Origin: Nocardioides marmorisolisilvae | GTDB taxonomy: Bacteria > Actinomycetota > Actinomycetes > Propionibacteriales > Nocardioidaceae | NCBI RefSeq assembly: GCF_031656915.1 | Contig: NZ_CP134227.1 | Location: forward strand, 62,001 to 126,000 | Direction of reading: 5' to 3' | Length of the DNA stretch: 64,000 nucleotides | Part shown: positions 52,205-60,624 of the stretch, one piece after another | How the letters are laid out: every line of letters starts with the position of its first letter | Position numbering within the stretch: position 1 is the stretch's first letter | Position numbers and translations under genes: made by a program | Notes under the pieces: generated by a model | What the model saw: only the letters and a program-made list of their open reading frames with translations | Told to the model about the DNA's origin: nothing | Databases searched by the model: none

Positions 52205-53440
52205 GTGTCCGCGAGCTCATCCCCTGCCGGAAAGACGGCCAAGAAGGCGACGGCGGCGCCGAACACCGCGAAGAAGCCCGCCGCCAAGCCTGCGGCGAAG
52301 AAGGCGCCGGTCGCCAAGAAGATCGCCCCCGGCACTGCCGAGGCGCTGCAGGCGACCGCCCAGGTGATCGGCCCCGACGGCAAGCCGGTGCTGGCCGACG
52401 TCCCCGACGAGCAGTTCGAGGCCGACGTCAAGGCTGACCCGACGATCGAGGAGGACGAGAAGAAGGCGTCCTTCATCGTCTCCGCCGCCGACGACACCGA
52501 CGAGCCCGAGCAGCAGGTGATGGTGGCCGGTGCCACCGCCGACCCGGTCAAGGACTACCTCAAGCAGATCGGCAAGGTGCCGCTGCTCAACGCCGAGATG
52601 GAGGTCGAGCTCGCCAAGCGGATCGAGGCCGGCCTGTTCAGCGAGGAGAAGCTCGCCAAGGGCGGCAAGATCTCGCCGAAGATGCTCGAAGAGCTCGAGT
52701 GGATCGCCGCCGACGGACGGCGCGCCAAGAACCATCTGCTGGAGGCCAACCTTCGCCTGGTTGTCTCCCTGGCCAAGCGCTACACAGGTCGCGGCATGCT
52801 CTTCCTCGACCTGATCCAGGAGGGCAACCTCGGCCTGATCCGTGCCGTGGAGAAGTTCGACTACACCAAGGGATACAAGTTCTCGACCTACGCCACCTGG
52901 TGGATCCGGCAGGCGATCACCCGGGCGATGGCCGACCAGGCTCGCACCATCCGCATCCCGGTGCACATGGTCGAGGTGATCAACAAGCTCGCCCGAGTCC
53001 AGCGGCAGATGCTCCAGGACCTCGGTCGCGAGCCCACGCCGGAGGAGCTCGCCAAGGAGCTCGACATGACCCCGGAGAAGGTCGTGGAGGTGCAGAAGTA
53101 CGGCCGCGAGCCGATCTCCCTGCACACCCCTCTTGGTGAGGACGGCGACTCCGAGTTCGGCGACCTGATCGAGGACTCCGAGGCGATCGTCCCGGCCGAC
53201 GCGGTGAGCTTCACGCTGCTGCAAGAACAGCTGCACGCCGTGCTCGACACGCTGTCGGACCGTGAGGCCGGGGTGGTGTCGATGCGGTTCGGCCTCACCG
53301 ACGGACAGCCGAAGACCCTCGACGAGATCGGCAAGGTGTACGGCGTGACCCGCGAGCGGATCCGCCAGATCGAGTCGAAGACGATGTCGAAGCTGCGTCA
53401 CCCCAGCCGTTCACAGGTGCTGCGCGACTATCTCGACTAG
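52205..53440 (+). CDS. rpoD: Principal RNA polymerase sigma factor (SigA/HrdB)
   Basis: Housekeeping sigma-70, 411 aa. The N-terminus is Lys/Ala/Pro-rich ([21 protein letters not shown] is the general character) and acts in place of region 1.1. Region 1.2 begins [16 protein letters not shown]; region 2 has [20 protein letters not shown] and [17 protein letters not shown] with [10 protein letters not shown]; region 3 and region 4.2 ([20 protein letters not shown]) are standard. GTG 52205 follows GAGAGG. It would recognise the TANNNT boxes found throughout the window. It converges on the kstD-like gene with 12 bp between. Confidence 0.96.
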   Translation: MSASSSPAGKTAKKATAAPNTAKKPAAKPAAKKAPVAKKIAPGTAEALQATAQVIGPDGKPVLADVPDEQFEADVKADPTIEEDEKKASFIVSAADDTDEPEQQVMVAGATADPVKDYLKQIGKVPLLNAEMEVELAKRIEAGLFSEEKLAKGGKISPKMLEELEWIAADGRRAKNHLLEANLRLVVSLAKRYTGRGMLFLDLIQEGNLGLIRAVEKFDYTKGYKFSTYATWWIRQAITRAMADQARTIRIPVHMVEVINKLARVQRQMLQDLGREPTPEELAKELDMTPEKVVEVQKYGREPISLHTPLGEDGDSEFGDLIEDSEAIVPADAVSFTLLQEQLHAVLDTLSDREAGVVSMRFGLTDGQPKTLDEIGKVYGVTRERIRQIESKTMSKLRHPSRSQVLRDYLD

Positions 53441-53452
53441 GACGAGCGAGGA

Positions 53453-54970
53453 TCACCCTGGCGGAGCCAGGTCCTCGACGGCCAGCGCGCCGAACACCAT
53501 CGCGCTGCCCAGCGGCGCACCCGGCCCCGGGTAGACGGCTCCGAACACCGAGGCTGCACCGTTGCTCGTCGCGTAGAGCCCGGCGATCGGCCGGCTCTGG
53601 TCATCGAGCACCCGGGCCGCGGCGTCGGTGACCAGGCCGCCCTTGGTGCCCAGGTCCGAGAGCACGAACTGCGCGGCATAGTACGGCGGCCGGTCGATGG
53701 GGGTCAGTGCCGTGTTGGGCCCGTCGCCGCCGGCGAAGAACGTGTCGTACTCGTCGCCCCCGCGCCCGAAGTCCTCGTCGACGCCGGTGGTCGCGAAGTC
53801 GTTGAACCGGGCCACCGTGGCCGGCAGGTCGGGCAGCCCGAGCACGTCTGCGAGCTCCTCGAGCGCGTCCGCACGCACCCAGGTGCCGCCGGCGAGGTGC
53901 GCCTCGGGGTCGCCCTCGGGCATCGCGATCGCGGGAAGTCGGCCGGCCTCGCGGTCGTCGAAGACGAACCACGACGGCACCCGGTCCGCCGACCTCGCCA
54001 TCTCACGGCCGAACCGGTCGTAGGGCAGGCACTCGTTGGCGTAGCGGTGCCCGGTCTGGTCCACCATCAGCCCGCCGCGGAAGCCCAAAGTGAAGCTCCC
54101 AGAGCCATCGGGCTGCACCAGACCGGGGCAGAACCAGCCCTGGTCGAGCAGATCGGTCGCGGCTCCGATCTCGCAGGCCGCGGCGATCGGCTCGCCGGTG
54201 TTGGTGCCGGCGGGAGCCATCGACCAGCGCGAGTCGCCGGGCACGCCGTACTGGCTGCGCCACGGCTGGTTGTGCTCGAACCCGCCGGCCGCCAGCAGGA
54301 CGCCGCACCGGCCGTCGATCCGGACCCTGCCCGACTCACTGACCGCCTCGACCCCGACCACGCGGTCGTCCTCGACGACGAGCCGGTCCATGCAGTGGCC
54401 GGTCAGCACGGTGCCGCCGTCCCGGGTGAAGGCCCACAGCAGCCGGGCGATCAGCGCCTGGCCGCCGCTGAGGGTGTTGCGGCCGCGCTCTCCAGCGCGA
54501 TCACGCTCGATCGGCGGCCGGACCAGGGCAGCGACGACGTCGGGCAGGTCGGAGCGCCTGACCTTCACCGGTTGGATGGAGCGTCCCCCGCCGACGCGCC
54601 CCGGCGCGTCGAAGTACTCCGGGAACGGCGACCACTCGAACTCCATCGTGGGATCGTCCTCGAGCGCGGCGACGAGGCCGGGGGCCGTGGCAAGGAAGGC
54701 GTCGATCTTGATCGGGTCGGGGTCTGCGAGCACCGCGTCGAGATAGCTGCGCGCCGACTCGGTGGAGTCGGTCAGGCCGGCACGCTGCTGGACCTGCGAG
54801 CCGGGCAGCCAGCAGGAGCCGCCGGAGTACGCCGACGTCCCGCCGAGCAGTGCGGTCTTCTCGACCACCACGGTGGACAGGCCGCGCTTCTGGGCAAGGT
54901 GCGCCGCGGTCATGGCGCCCCCACCGGAGCCCACCACGACGAGGTCGAAGCGGGCGGGGGAGTCGGTCAT
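53453..54970 (-). CDS. kstD: 3-ketosteroid delta-1-dehydrogenase-like flavoprotein
   Basis: FAD enzyme of 505 aa. The dinucleotide motif VVVGSGGGAMTAA is at residues 12-24, followed by VVVEKTALLGGTSAYSGG. The C-terminal YPGPGAPLGSAMVFG (Tyr480, Gly484) is the KstD active-site/flavin signature; RYANECLPYDRFG and YYAAQFVLSDLGTKGGL are also typical. KstD removes hydrogens from C1-C2 of steroid ring A during sterol breakdown. A KstR-like operator 16 bp upstream of ATG 54970 supports a steroid role. GAAGGG before that ATG makes it the likely start; the longer frame would run through the operator. No other steroid gene is in the window. Confidence 0.85.
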   Translation of the reverse strand: MTDSPARFDLVVVGSGGGAMTAAHLAQKRGLSTVVVEKTALLGGTSAYSGGSCWLPGSQVQQRAGLTDSTESARSYLDAVLADPDPIKIDAFLATAPGLVAALEDDPTMEFEWSPFPEYFDAPGRVGGGRSIQPVKVRRSDLPDVVAALVRPPIERDRAGERGRNTLSGGQALIARLLWAFTRDGGTVLTGHCMDRLVVEDDRVVGVEAVSESGRVRIDGRCGVLLAAGGFEHNQPWRSQYGVPGDSRWSMAPAGTNTGEPIAAACEIGAATDLLDQGWFCPGLVQPDGSGSFTLGFRGGLMVDQTGHRYANECLPYDRFGREMARSADRVPSWFVFDDREAGRLPAIAMPEGDPEAHLAGGTWVRADALEELADVLGLPDLPATVARFNDFATTGVDEDFGRGGDEYDTFFAGGDGPNTALTPIDRPPYYAAQFVLSDLGTKGGLVTDAAARVLDDQSRPIAGLYATSNGAASVFGAVYPGPGAPLGSAMVFGALAVEDLAPPG

Positions 54971-54985
54971 CGCGAGCCCTTCGTC

Positions 54986-54999
54986 TAGAACACGTTCTA
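54986..54999. promoter_or_regulatory. KstR-like operator
   Basis: TAGAACACGTTCTA fits TnnAACnnGTTnnA, the binding motif of the TetR-type repressor KstR of sterol-degradation genes, and lies 16 bp upstream of the kstD-like start. Confidence 0.75.
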
Positions 55000-55065
55000 T
55001 TCCCCGGCTAGCCTGCTCCACCGGCGACTTGCCCGCAACCTGCACGGCGGTCGAGGGACGCCCCC

Positions 55066-55071
55066 TAGGTT
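55066..55071 (+). promoter_or_regulatory. Leaderless -10 box of the amidotransferase gene
   Basis: TAGGTT ends 6 nt before ATG 55078 and supports that start over the one at 55072. Confidence 0.6.
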
Positions 55072-55077
55072 GTGCTC

Positions 55078-55785
55078 ATGAGCAAGATCCTGGTCGTCCA
55101 GCACCAGTCGGACTGCCCGCCGGGGTGGTTCGGCGACTGGCTGCTCGAGGAGGGCTGCCAGCTCGACGTACGCCGTCCGGACCGCGGGGAGCCGGTCGGC
55201 GCCACGCCTCAGCACGTCGGTGTCGTCGTCCTGGGCGGGTCGCCGAACGCCCACGACGACGAGTCGGCTCCCTGGCTAGCGGCGGTGCGCGCGCTGTGTG
55301 CCGATGCGCTGGCTCGGGAGGTGCCGCTGTTGGGGATCTGCTTGGGTCATCAGCTGCTCGCCGTCAGCGTCGGCGGACGTTCGGTCCGCAATCCCGACGG
55401 CCAGCAGATCGGAGTGCTGCCCATGGGTTGGACCGAGACCGCTGGTGCCGATCCGCTCCTCGCCTCGCTTCCGGCGGTGGCGGTGCAGTGGAACCACGAC
55501 ATCGTCGTGGGCCTGCCCGAGTCGGTGCAGGTGCTCGCGCGAGCAGCCGGGGGAGAGGTGCAGGCTGCCCGGTTCGGCCCGACCGCATGGGGCCTGCAGT
55601 GCCATCCCGAGGCCGGCGCCCAGATCTGCGCGGCCTGGGCCGAGCACGATCGTGGGGAGTATGCGGCCCGCGGCGAGGACGTGTCGGCCTACGTCGACGG
55701 GGTGCGGGTCGCCGAGGTCGCCCTGGCCGATGCCTGGCGACCGGTGGCGACGGCGTTCAGTCGGCTGGTCCGGTCCCGGAGTTGA
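55078..55785 (+). CDS. Class I glutamine amidotransferase
   Basis: A 235-aa stand-alone class I glutamine amidotransferase of the GMP-synthase-like (COG0518) type. The nucleophile is in GICLGHQLLAVSVGG and the His-Glu pair in GLQCHPEAG. The oxyanion segment is VVLGGSPNAHDDE. Such stand-alone proteins hydrolyse glutamine or gamma-glutamyl compounds; the substrate is not predictable here. ATG 55078 has a leaderless -10. Its 3' end overlaps the convergent phosphodiesterase gene by 29 bp. Confidence 0.88.
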   Translation: MSKILVVQHQSDCPPGWFGDWLLEEGCQLDVRRPDRGEPVGATPQHVGVVVLGGSPNAHDDESAPWLAAVRALCADALAREVPLLGICLGHQLLAVSVGGRSVRNPDGQQIGVLPMGWTETAGADPLLASLPAVAVQWNHDIVVGLPESVQVLARAAGGEVQAARFGPTAWGLQCHPEAGAQICAAWAEHDRGEYAARGEDVSAYVDGVRVAEVALADAWRPVATAFSRLVRSRS

Positions 55786-56683
55786 GCCAGGAGTCCTTGC
55801 GCGAGACCAGCTCGAACTGCTCGGTCGCGCTGAGGGCGGCGAACGGCTCGGCCATCTCGGTGGCATAGCCGGTCACCTCTACCGCGTCGGCCGTCGGCAC
55901 CACCGAGTGCACCACCTGGTCGTCGTAGAGGTGCAGCATCGTGAACGACTGGTGGCCGTCGACCCCGGACAGCAGCCGGTCGGCGGGCGCGACGTCCATG
56001 GTGTAGCAGGTTGCCCCGGCCACCGAGACCGGGACGCCGGCGAACGTCGAGAACGACGTGAAGTGGAAGTGCCCGCCGATCACCGCGCGCACGTCGGTGC
56101 CACGCACCACCTCGGCCAGTCGGCGCTGGTCGTGCAGCTCGATGAGCTCGGCCAGCGGGAGCATCGGCATCGGGATCGGGGGGTGGTGCATCGCCAGCAG
56201 CGTGCCGTCGGGGGCCGGCTCGGCCAGGAGGTCGGCCAGCCACGTGAGCTGATCGTCGGTGAGTTCGCCGTGGTGCCAGCCGGGCACCGTGCTGTCCATC
56301 GCCACGATGCGCAGCCCGCCGATGTGATGGACCCGGTCCTGAGGTGTCTCGGACTCGGCGTCGAAGAGGCCGTGGGAGTAGGCCGCCCGCTCGTCGTGGT
56401 TGCCCATCACCCAGACCACCTCGGCACCGAGGTCGGCCGCGACCGGCTCGACGATCTCGCGCAGCCGTAGGTAGGCCTTCGGCTCGCCCTTGTCGGCCAG
56501 GTCCCCGGTGAAGACCAGAGCCTCGGGCGGCGTCTGGAGGCGTCCGAGCAGCCGTAGCGCTCGTTCGAGTCGGACCTCGGTGTCAACGGCGCCGTACTGC
56601 AGCGCTCCGCCGGCCAGCAGGTGCGGATCGCTCAGGTGCGCGATCGTGTGCCGGGGCGCGCCGTGCTGCCCGAGGTTCGTCAC
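55757..56683 (-). CDS. Metallophosphoesterase, cyclic-nucleotide phosphodiesterase (CpdA/Rv0805-like)
   Basis: A 308-aa calcineurin-like phosphoesterase. The binuclear metal motifs are HLSDPHLL (Asp-x-His), VFTGDLADKGEP (GDxxD), VWVMGNHDERA (GNHD/E), LLAMHHPPI and IGGHFHFTSF (GHxH). It resembles Rv0805-like enzymes that hydrolyse cyclic nucleotides or other phosphodiesters. GTG 56683 is chosen since TACCGT ends 6 nt upstream; the open frame continues far beyond, but that is a GC-rich shadow of the next gene. Convergent overlap of 29 bp with the amidotransferase. Confidence 0.88.
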   Translation of the reverse strand: MTNLGQHGAPRHTIAHLSDPHLLAGGALQYGAVDTEVRLERALRLLGRLQTPPEALVFTGDLADKGEPKAYLRLREIVEPVAADLGAEVVWVMGNHDERAAYSHGLFDAESETPQDRVHHIGGLRIVAMDSTVPGWHHGELTDDQLTWLADLLAEPAPDGTLLAMHHPPIPMPMLPLAELIELHDQRRLAEVVRGTDVRAVIGGHFHFTSFSTFAGVPVSVAGATCYTMDVAPADRLLSGVDGHQSFTMLHLYDDQVVHSVVPTADAVEVTGYATEMAEPFAALSATEQFELVSRKDSWLNSGTGPAD

Positions 56684-56689
56684 CGCACA

Positions 56690-56695
56690 ACGGTA
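56690..56695 (-). promoter_or_regulatory. Leaderless -10 box of the phosphodiesterase gene
   Basis: TACCGT ends 6 nt before GTG 56683, identical in hexamer and spacing to the ligase promoter at 43301. Confidence 0.6.
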
Positions 56696-56776
56696 CGCCG
56701 GACTTCGCCACCAGACAGCCGAAATCATCCCAACGGATGACGACTCCGCCGCGCTCGCTCGCACACCATCTGCGGT

Positions 56777-59239
56777 ATGCGGAGTGTGCGGGCTCTCGGA
56801 CTTGCGCTCGCGTGCGCCCTGGTCACGGCTCTGGTCACGATCCTGCCCTCGTCGCTTGCGCCGGCCGTCGCCGACTCGACCGACGTCACGCCGATCCTGA
56901 GCGGCGGTGAGGCGCACTGGGTCGGCACCGCGACCCGGGTCTACAGCGGGAGGTCCGACGACGGCTACGTGCGGACCACCGACGACGCCACCTCGACGAT
57001 CAGCTGGGACACCCGGATCCTGCTCGCCGGCCACTACCCCGACGACCCGAAGACGCCGGTCGGGGTGGGCGGCAACGGCTATGTGCTGCCCACCGACTTC
57101 AGGACCGACCTCGGCACCGGCACGGAGCACCTCACGCAGGAATGTGACGTCGACAATGGCGACCCCGACTGCTCGGCCAACATCACCCCGACCACCGACT
57201 GCAGCTGGCACGAGATCACCGCTGGCCCGGCGGCCTTTGCCTATGACGGAGGCCTCGGACACAGGTGGGTGATCTCGGAGGGGAATCCCACCGGCCACGG
57301 CGCGGACAGCAAGTACAGCTGCGCCGCGCAACAGCCCTGGTACGAGCCCGGGATGTGGCGCGACTGCGACGAGTTCGCTGGTGACAACGACCCGTGTGGG
57401 GCCTTCGTCGACTTCCCGGCGGAGCCCCTGACCGGAGCCGCGGCGAAGATCACCAAGACCTTCGACCACGCGAAGTCGCCCGCGGAACCCAACTGCGAGC
57501 GCACCGACGACACCGAGTCGTGCACCCAGACCGGCTCGTCGACGCTCACCGTCAGCTGCGCACTGTGCGTCACCGCCATCGACTTCCAGCAGGCGAACAT
57601 CGACCGGGGCGGGATGCACGCCGTACCCGACGACGGCACCTTCGACGGCAACGTCGTGCGGGTCACCGCGACCGTGCACAACCAGACCAAGCACGCCATC
57701 ACCGCGCCGGTGCGGTTCCGCGACCTCACCGTGGACAAGGACCTGCCGGTCGCGAAGGACGGACTGAAGCCGACCTCGTCGGTCACGTTCCCCGCTGGCG
57801 CGGACACCAAGGTGACCCTCGACTGGGACACCGAGGGCTTCGCGTGGTACCTCCCGCACAAGCCGGACCCGCACAAGGTCGCGGTCCTCACGCCGTACGG
57901 CGGTGGCCGCCGCGACCTGTCCGTGCGCCCCAAGCCTGTGCTGCTGGTGCACGGCTGGAACTCCGACGCGTCCACCTGGGACGGCTATCCCGACCGGTTC
58001 AGCAACATCCGCAGCGACTGGATCGCCCAGGCGGTCACGGGGATGAACACCGACCCGGGATCGGGCGACCCGATCGATCGGAACGCCCGGGTCCTGGGGT
58101 TCGCCATCGACAAGCTGCGCGCCCGCTACGACGCGGCGCACATCGACCTGTTGGCGCACTCGATGGGCGGGCTGATCTCGCGCGACTACCTGCAGTACCA
58201 CGCGCCCGACGTCGCCGATCACCGTCCACTCGTCGCGCACCTGGTCATGCTTGGCACACCCAACATGGGCTCGGACTGCGCCTATCTGGCCTTCATCGCC
58301 GGGAAGACCGGACAGCCGACCTTCCAGCTGACCCCGGCGTTCATCGAGGGTGTGTTCAACCACCGCGTCACCGACCGTCGCGGCACGAAGTTCTCTGTGC
58401 TGGCGGGCATCGCCACGGGAGGCTTCCTCAACCAGTTCGCGAGCCATGTGCTGTGCGGGTTGGAGGAGCCAAACGACCTGGTGGTGTGGCGAACATCGGC
58501 GTTCTGGACGATCGTCGACCGCGCCGAGCAGCAGGGCCTGGTGCACATCAACATGACCCACGACGGACGCGCGTTCAGCACCTTCGTCACCCGCCATCTC
58601 GAGGTCACACCTGAGGGCACCGTGGCCGGTGCCCGGGCCGTGGCGTCGCCTCGCCCGGCCGTGGTGGCTGCGAGACCCGACCCCCTGCCCGGCATGGCGC
58701 TGGCCAAGACCGTGCGGGTGCCAGGACACCACACGACGAGAGTCCGGCTGGCAGTCCGCTCCGGCACCAGCGTGGGCGCGCTGCTGGTGGCGCCGGCAGG
58801 GATCCGCGCTCGACTGCTCGACCCGCACGGCAGGCAGATGTCTACGGTGGCGACCGGTCAGGAGCTCAGCGCGGTCGCAGCGAAGGTGCGCCGGCACGGC
58901 ACGTGGACCATCGAGCTGAAGAACCTGCGTGCGACCACCGCGAGGGTCGGCATGGCCGCCCGGATCGGCGGGGACGACTTCGTCGTCAGACCTTCGGTGA
59001 AGAGGAAGTCACGCCACCGGCTCGCGCTCACCGTCAAGGTCGGTGGTGCCGGCCACCATGTCAGGGCGACCGCGCTCATCAGCAGCACCTCGAGCATCTC
59101 GCACCCGACGAGGTTGCGCCTGAAGCGGCACGGCACGGCCTGGAAGGCGACCACCACGTCGCTTCCTGCGGGCACGGTCATCACGGTGAAGGTGAAGGGC
59201 TCGCACGGCACCAGGACAGCGCTGGTCGGCGTGCCCTGA
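56777..59239 (+). CDS. Large secreted lipase-like alpha/beta-hydrolase
   Basis: An exported protein of 820 aa. Signal peptide residues 1-33 (ends PAVADS region). Residues about 35-370 form an uncharacterised beta-rich domain with ten or more cysteines (NPTC-like runs such as ECDVDNGDPDCSANITPTTDC) that probably form disulfides. The hydrolase domain starts at VLLVHGWNSDAS (oxyanion HG), with the nucleophile elbow AHSMGG (Ser462), and VMLGTPNMGSDC as in triacylglycerol lipases. The C-terminal 200 residues are a basic beta-sandwich-like repeat region (RTRVRLAVRSG type). The His and Asp of the triad are not assigned. CACCAT ends 7 nt before the ATG, a weak leaderless -10. Confidence 0.8.
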   Translation: MRSVRALGLALACALVTALVTILPSSLAPAVADSTDVTPILSGGEAHWVGTATRVYSGRSDDGYVRTTDDATSTISWDTRILLAGHYPDDPKTPVGVGGNGYVLPTDFRTDLGTGTEHLTQECDVDNGDPDCSANITPTTDCSWHEITAGPAAFAYDGGLGHRWVISEGNPTGHGADSKYSCAAQQPWYEPGMWRDCDEFAGDNDPCGAFVDFPAEPLTGAAAKITKTFDHAKSPAEPNCERTDDTESCTQTGSSTLTVSCALCVTAIDFQQANIDRGGMHAVPDDGTFDGNVVRVTATVHNQTKHAITAPVRFRDLTVDKDLPVAKDGLKPTSSVTFPAGADTKVTLDWDTEGFAWYLPHKPDPHKVAVLTPYGGGRRDLSVRPKPVLLVHGWNSDASTWDGYPDRFSNIRSDWIAQAVTGMNTDPGSGDPIDRNARVLGFAIDKLRARYDAAHIDLLAHSMGGLISRDYLQYHAPDVADHRPLVAHLVMLGTPNMGSDCAYLAFIAGKTGQPTFQLTPAFIEGVFNHRVTDRRGTKFSVLAGIATGGFLNQFASHVLCGLEEPNDLVVWRTSAFWTIVDRAEQQGLVHINMTHDGRAFSTFVTRHLEVTPEGTVAGARAVASPRPAVVAARPDPLPGMALAKTVRVPGHHTTRVRLAVRSGTSVGALLVAPAGIRARLLDPHGRQMSTVATGQELSAVAAKVRRHGTWTIELKNLRATTARVGMAARIGGDDFVVRPSVKRKSRHRLALTVKVGGAGHHVRATALISSTSSISHPTRLRLKRHGTAWKATTTSLPAGTVITVKVKGSHGTRTALVGVP

Positions 59240-59252
59240 CCCGGGCGCGGCC

Positions 59253-60143
59253 TCAGGTGTCCAGCACGAACCACACCGTCGTACCGACCGCGTCGACCAC
59301 CGAGCCCCAGCGCGAGGCGAGCGCGTCGACGATCTGCAGCCCGCGCCCGTAGCCAGCCAGGACGTCGGTCTCCGCGGGCTGCGGAAGGTGCTCGGAGCCT
59401 TCGTCGCGGACGGTGGCCGTGAGCACGCCGCCGTCGAGGACGACCCGGACCTCACAGCCCCGGGTCGTGTGGATCAGCGCGTTGGTGATCAGTTCGCTGA
59501 GGCACAGCCCGGCGGTCTCGACCTGCTCCTCGGCCAGGCCCCAGGTGGACAGTGTGGCGGCGACGCTGCGCCGGGTGTCGCCGACGGTGCGTGGGTCGGT
59601 GTCCACGTCGTACGACACCGCGCGGGCATCCTCGGGCACCGGTTCGTCGGCCAGTCGCCGTCCGTGGCGGCGGCGCAGCCGCTGGCTACGTCGGAGTCGA
59701 CGACCCAGGTCCGCGGCGATCGACTCGAGATCGGAGGTGTCAGGTGACCCGGTGCCCGCGAGGTAGAGCACGATCCCGCCGAGCACCTGCCCGGTCGCCC
59801 TGATCGGTACCGCCACCAGGGCCGACGTGACGGTCGGGTCCTGCCGGGAGACGAAGGCGGGGTAGCCCTGCTGAAGTTCGGCAAGCGAGCCGGTGATGGA
59901 GTCGCCACTGCGGACCGCCGTGTTGAGCGGCACGTCCTGGTAGGCGTCGACCTCGCACCAGTCGATCCGCTCGGCGTTGTCGCGGTCGCTGGCGGCGAAG
60001 AGCAGCCGCCGGCCGCCGCCCTCCGAGACCGCGAGGCCGACACGTCGTACGCCGGGCAGCGCAGTGAGCTCGGCGAGCGCCTCGCGCGCCCAGCCGTCGA
60101 TCGCGGGCGCCCAGGCTCGGGCGCCATCGACTGCCCGGTTCAC
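59253..60143 (-). CDS. GAF plus HATPase protein, RsbW-type anti-sigma/kinase-like
   Basis: A 296-aa protein with an N-terminal GAF-like sensor (about 15-150: VTSALVAVPIRATGQVLGGIVLYL) and a C-terminal HATPase_c domain of the serine-kinase/anti-sigma (RsbW/SpoIIAB) type: N-box ELITNALIHTTRG, G1 DEGSEHLPQ, G2 GYGRGLQIV. Such proteins phosphorylate anti-anti-sigma factors or act as output of phosphatase cascades. GTG 60143 has TAGGCT ending 7 nt upstream. No partner STAS or phosphatase gene is adjacent. Confidence 0.85.
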   Translation of the reverse strand: MNRAVDGARAWAPAIDGWAREALAELTALPGVRRVGLAVSEGGGRRLLFAASDRDNAERIDWCEVDAYQDVPLNTAVRSGDSITGSLAELQQGYPAFVSRQDPTVTSALVAVPIRATGQVLGGIVLYLAGTGSPDTSDLESIAADLGRRLRRSQRLRRRHGRRLADEPVPEDARAVSYDVDTDPRTVGDTRRSVAATLSTWGLAEEQVETAGLCLSELITNALIHTTRGCEVRVVLDGGVLTATVRDEGSEHLPQPAETDVLAGYGRGLQIVDALASRWGSVVDAVGTTVWFVLDT

Positions 60144-60150
60144 GCCGGAC

Positions 60151-60156
60151 AGCCTA
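60151..60156 (-). promoter_or_regulatory. Leaderless -10 box of the GAF-HATPase gene
   Basis: TAGGCT ends 7 nt before GTG 60143. Confidence 0.6.
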
Positions 60157-60314
60157 GTTTCGTCGCGTGGCTGTGTGGGGAGCGCGGGTCATGTCGCAGG
60201 CCACGATCGGCGGCCTGCAGGCGATGCGGATGCGTGCGAGTTGCGGTCGCGCCGTTGCCGCATGGTGCGGGACGGTGCCCTGGGCGGCGCCGCGCCACCG
60301 TCGTCGTGGTGGGC

Positions 60315-60320
60315 GATACT
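60315..60320 (+). promoter_or_regulatory. Leaderless -10 box of the DUF1905 gene
   Basis: GATACT ends 7 nt before ATG 60328. Confidence 0.5.
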
Positions 60321-60327
60321 CGGCCCC

Positions 60328-60624
60328 ATGGAAGTCATGGACTTCGAGTTCGCCGGACCAGTCGTCGAGTGGCGCGGCCCGGCGCCGTACTTCTTCGTGG
60401 CCATCCCGGTGGAGGAGAGCGCCGACATCAAGGTCGCCGCGCGAGGGGTCGAGTACTGGGGTCAGGTGCCGGTCGTCGTGCGGATCGGCGACACCGACTT
60501 CACCACGGCGCTGTTCCCCAAGGACGGTCGCTATCTGCTGCCGCTGAAGGGCGTGGTCCGCAGGTCCGCGCAGATCGAGGTCGATGAGCTGGTGACGGTC
60601 GCTCTGTCAGTGGGGCGCCGCTGA
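60328..60624 (+). CDS. DUF1905 domain protein
   Basis: A 98-aa single-domain protein: FEFAGPVVEWRGPAPYFFVAIP, VRIGDTDFTTALFPKDGRYLLPLKG and DELVTVALSV match DUF1905, a small beta-barrel of unknown function often found alone or beside bacteriocin-protection (YdeI/OmpD) domains. ATG 60328 has a leaderless -10; the longer frame upstream to 59977 runs antisense through the neighbouring gene and looks like shadow. Its 3' end overlaps the convergent acetyltransferase fusion gene by 18 bp. Confidence 0.85.
   Translation: MEVMDFEFAGPVVEWRGPAPYFFVAIPVEESADIKVAARGVEYWGQVPVVVRIGDTDFTTALFPKDGRYLLPLKGVVRRSAQIEVDELVTVALSVGRR

Noticed and set aside
54986-54999. A LexA/SOS box before the kstD-like gene
   Set aside because: The GAAC and GTTC halves are separated by 2 nt, whereas SOS boxes need 4; the spacing fits KstR, and the gene is not a repair gene.
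55757-58897. A 1046-aa minus-strand protein including the phosphodiesterase
   Set aside because: Only the last 308 residues match a family; the rest lies antisense to the lipase gene and a leaderless promoter marks the start at 56683.
60212-60218. Hairpin GCAGGCC / GGCCTGC in the gap before DUF1905
   Set aside because: Seven pairs with a 9-nt loop is common in such GC-rich DNA and it does not lie at a gene end.
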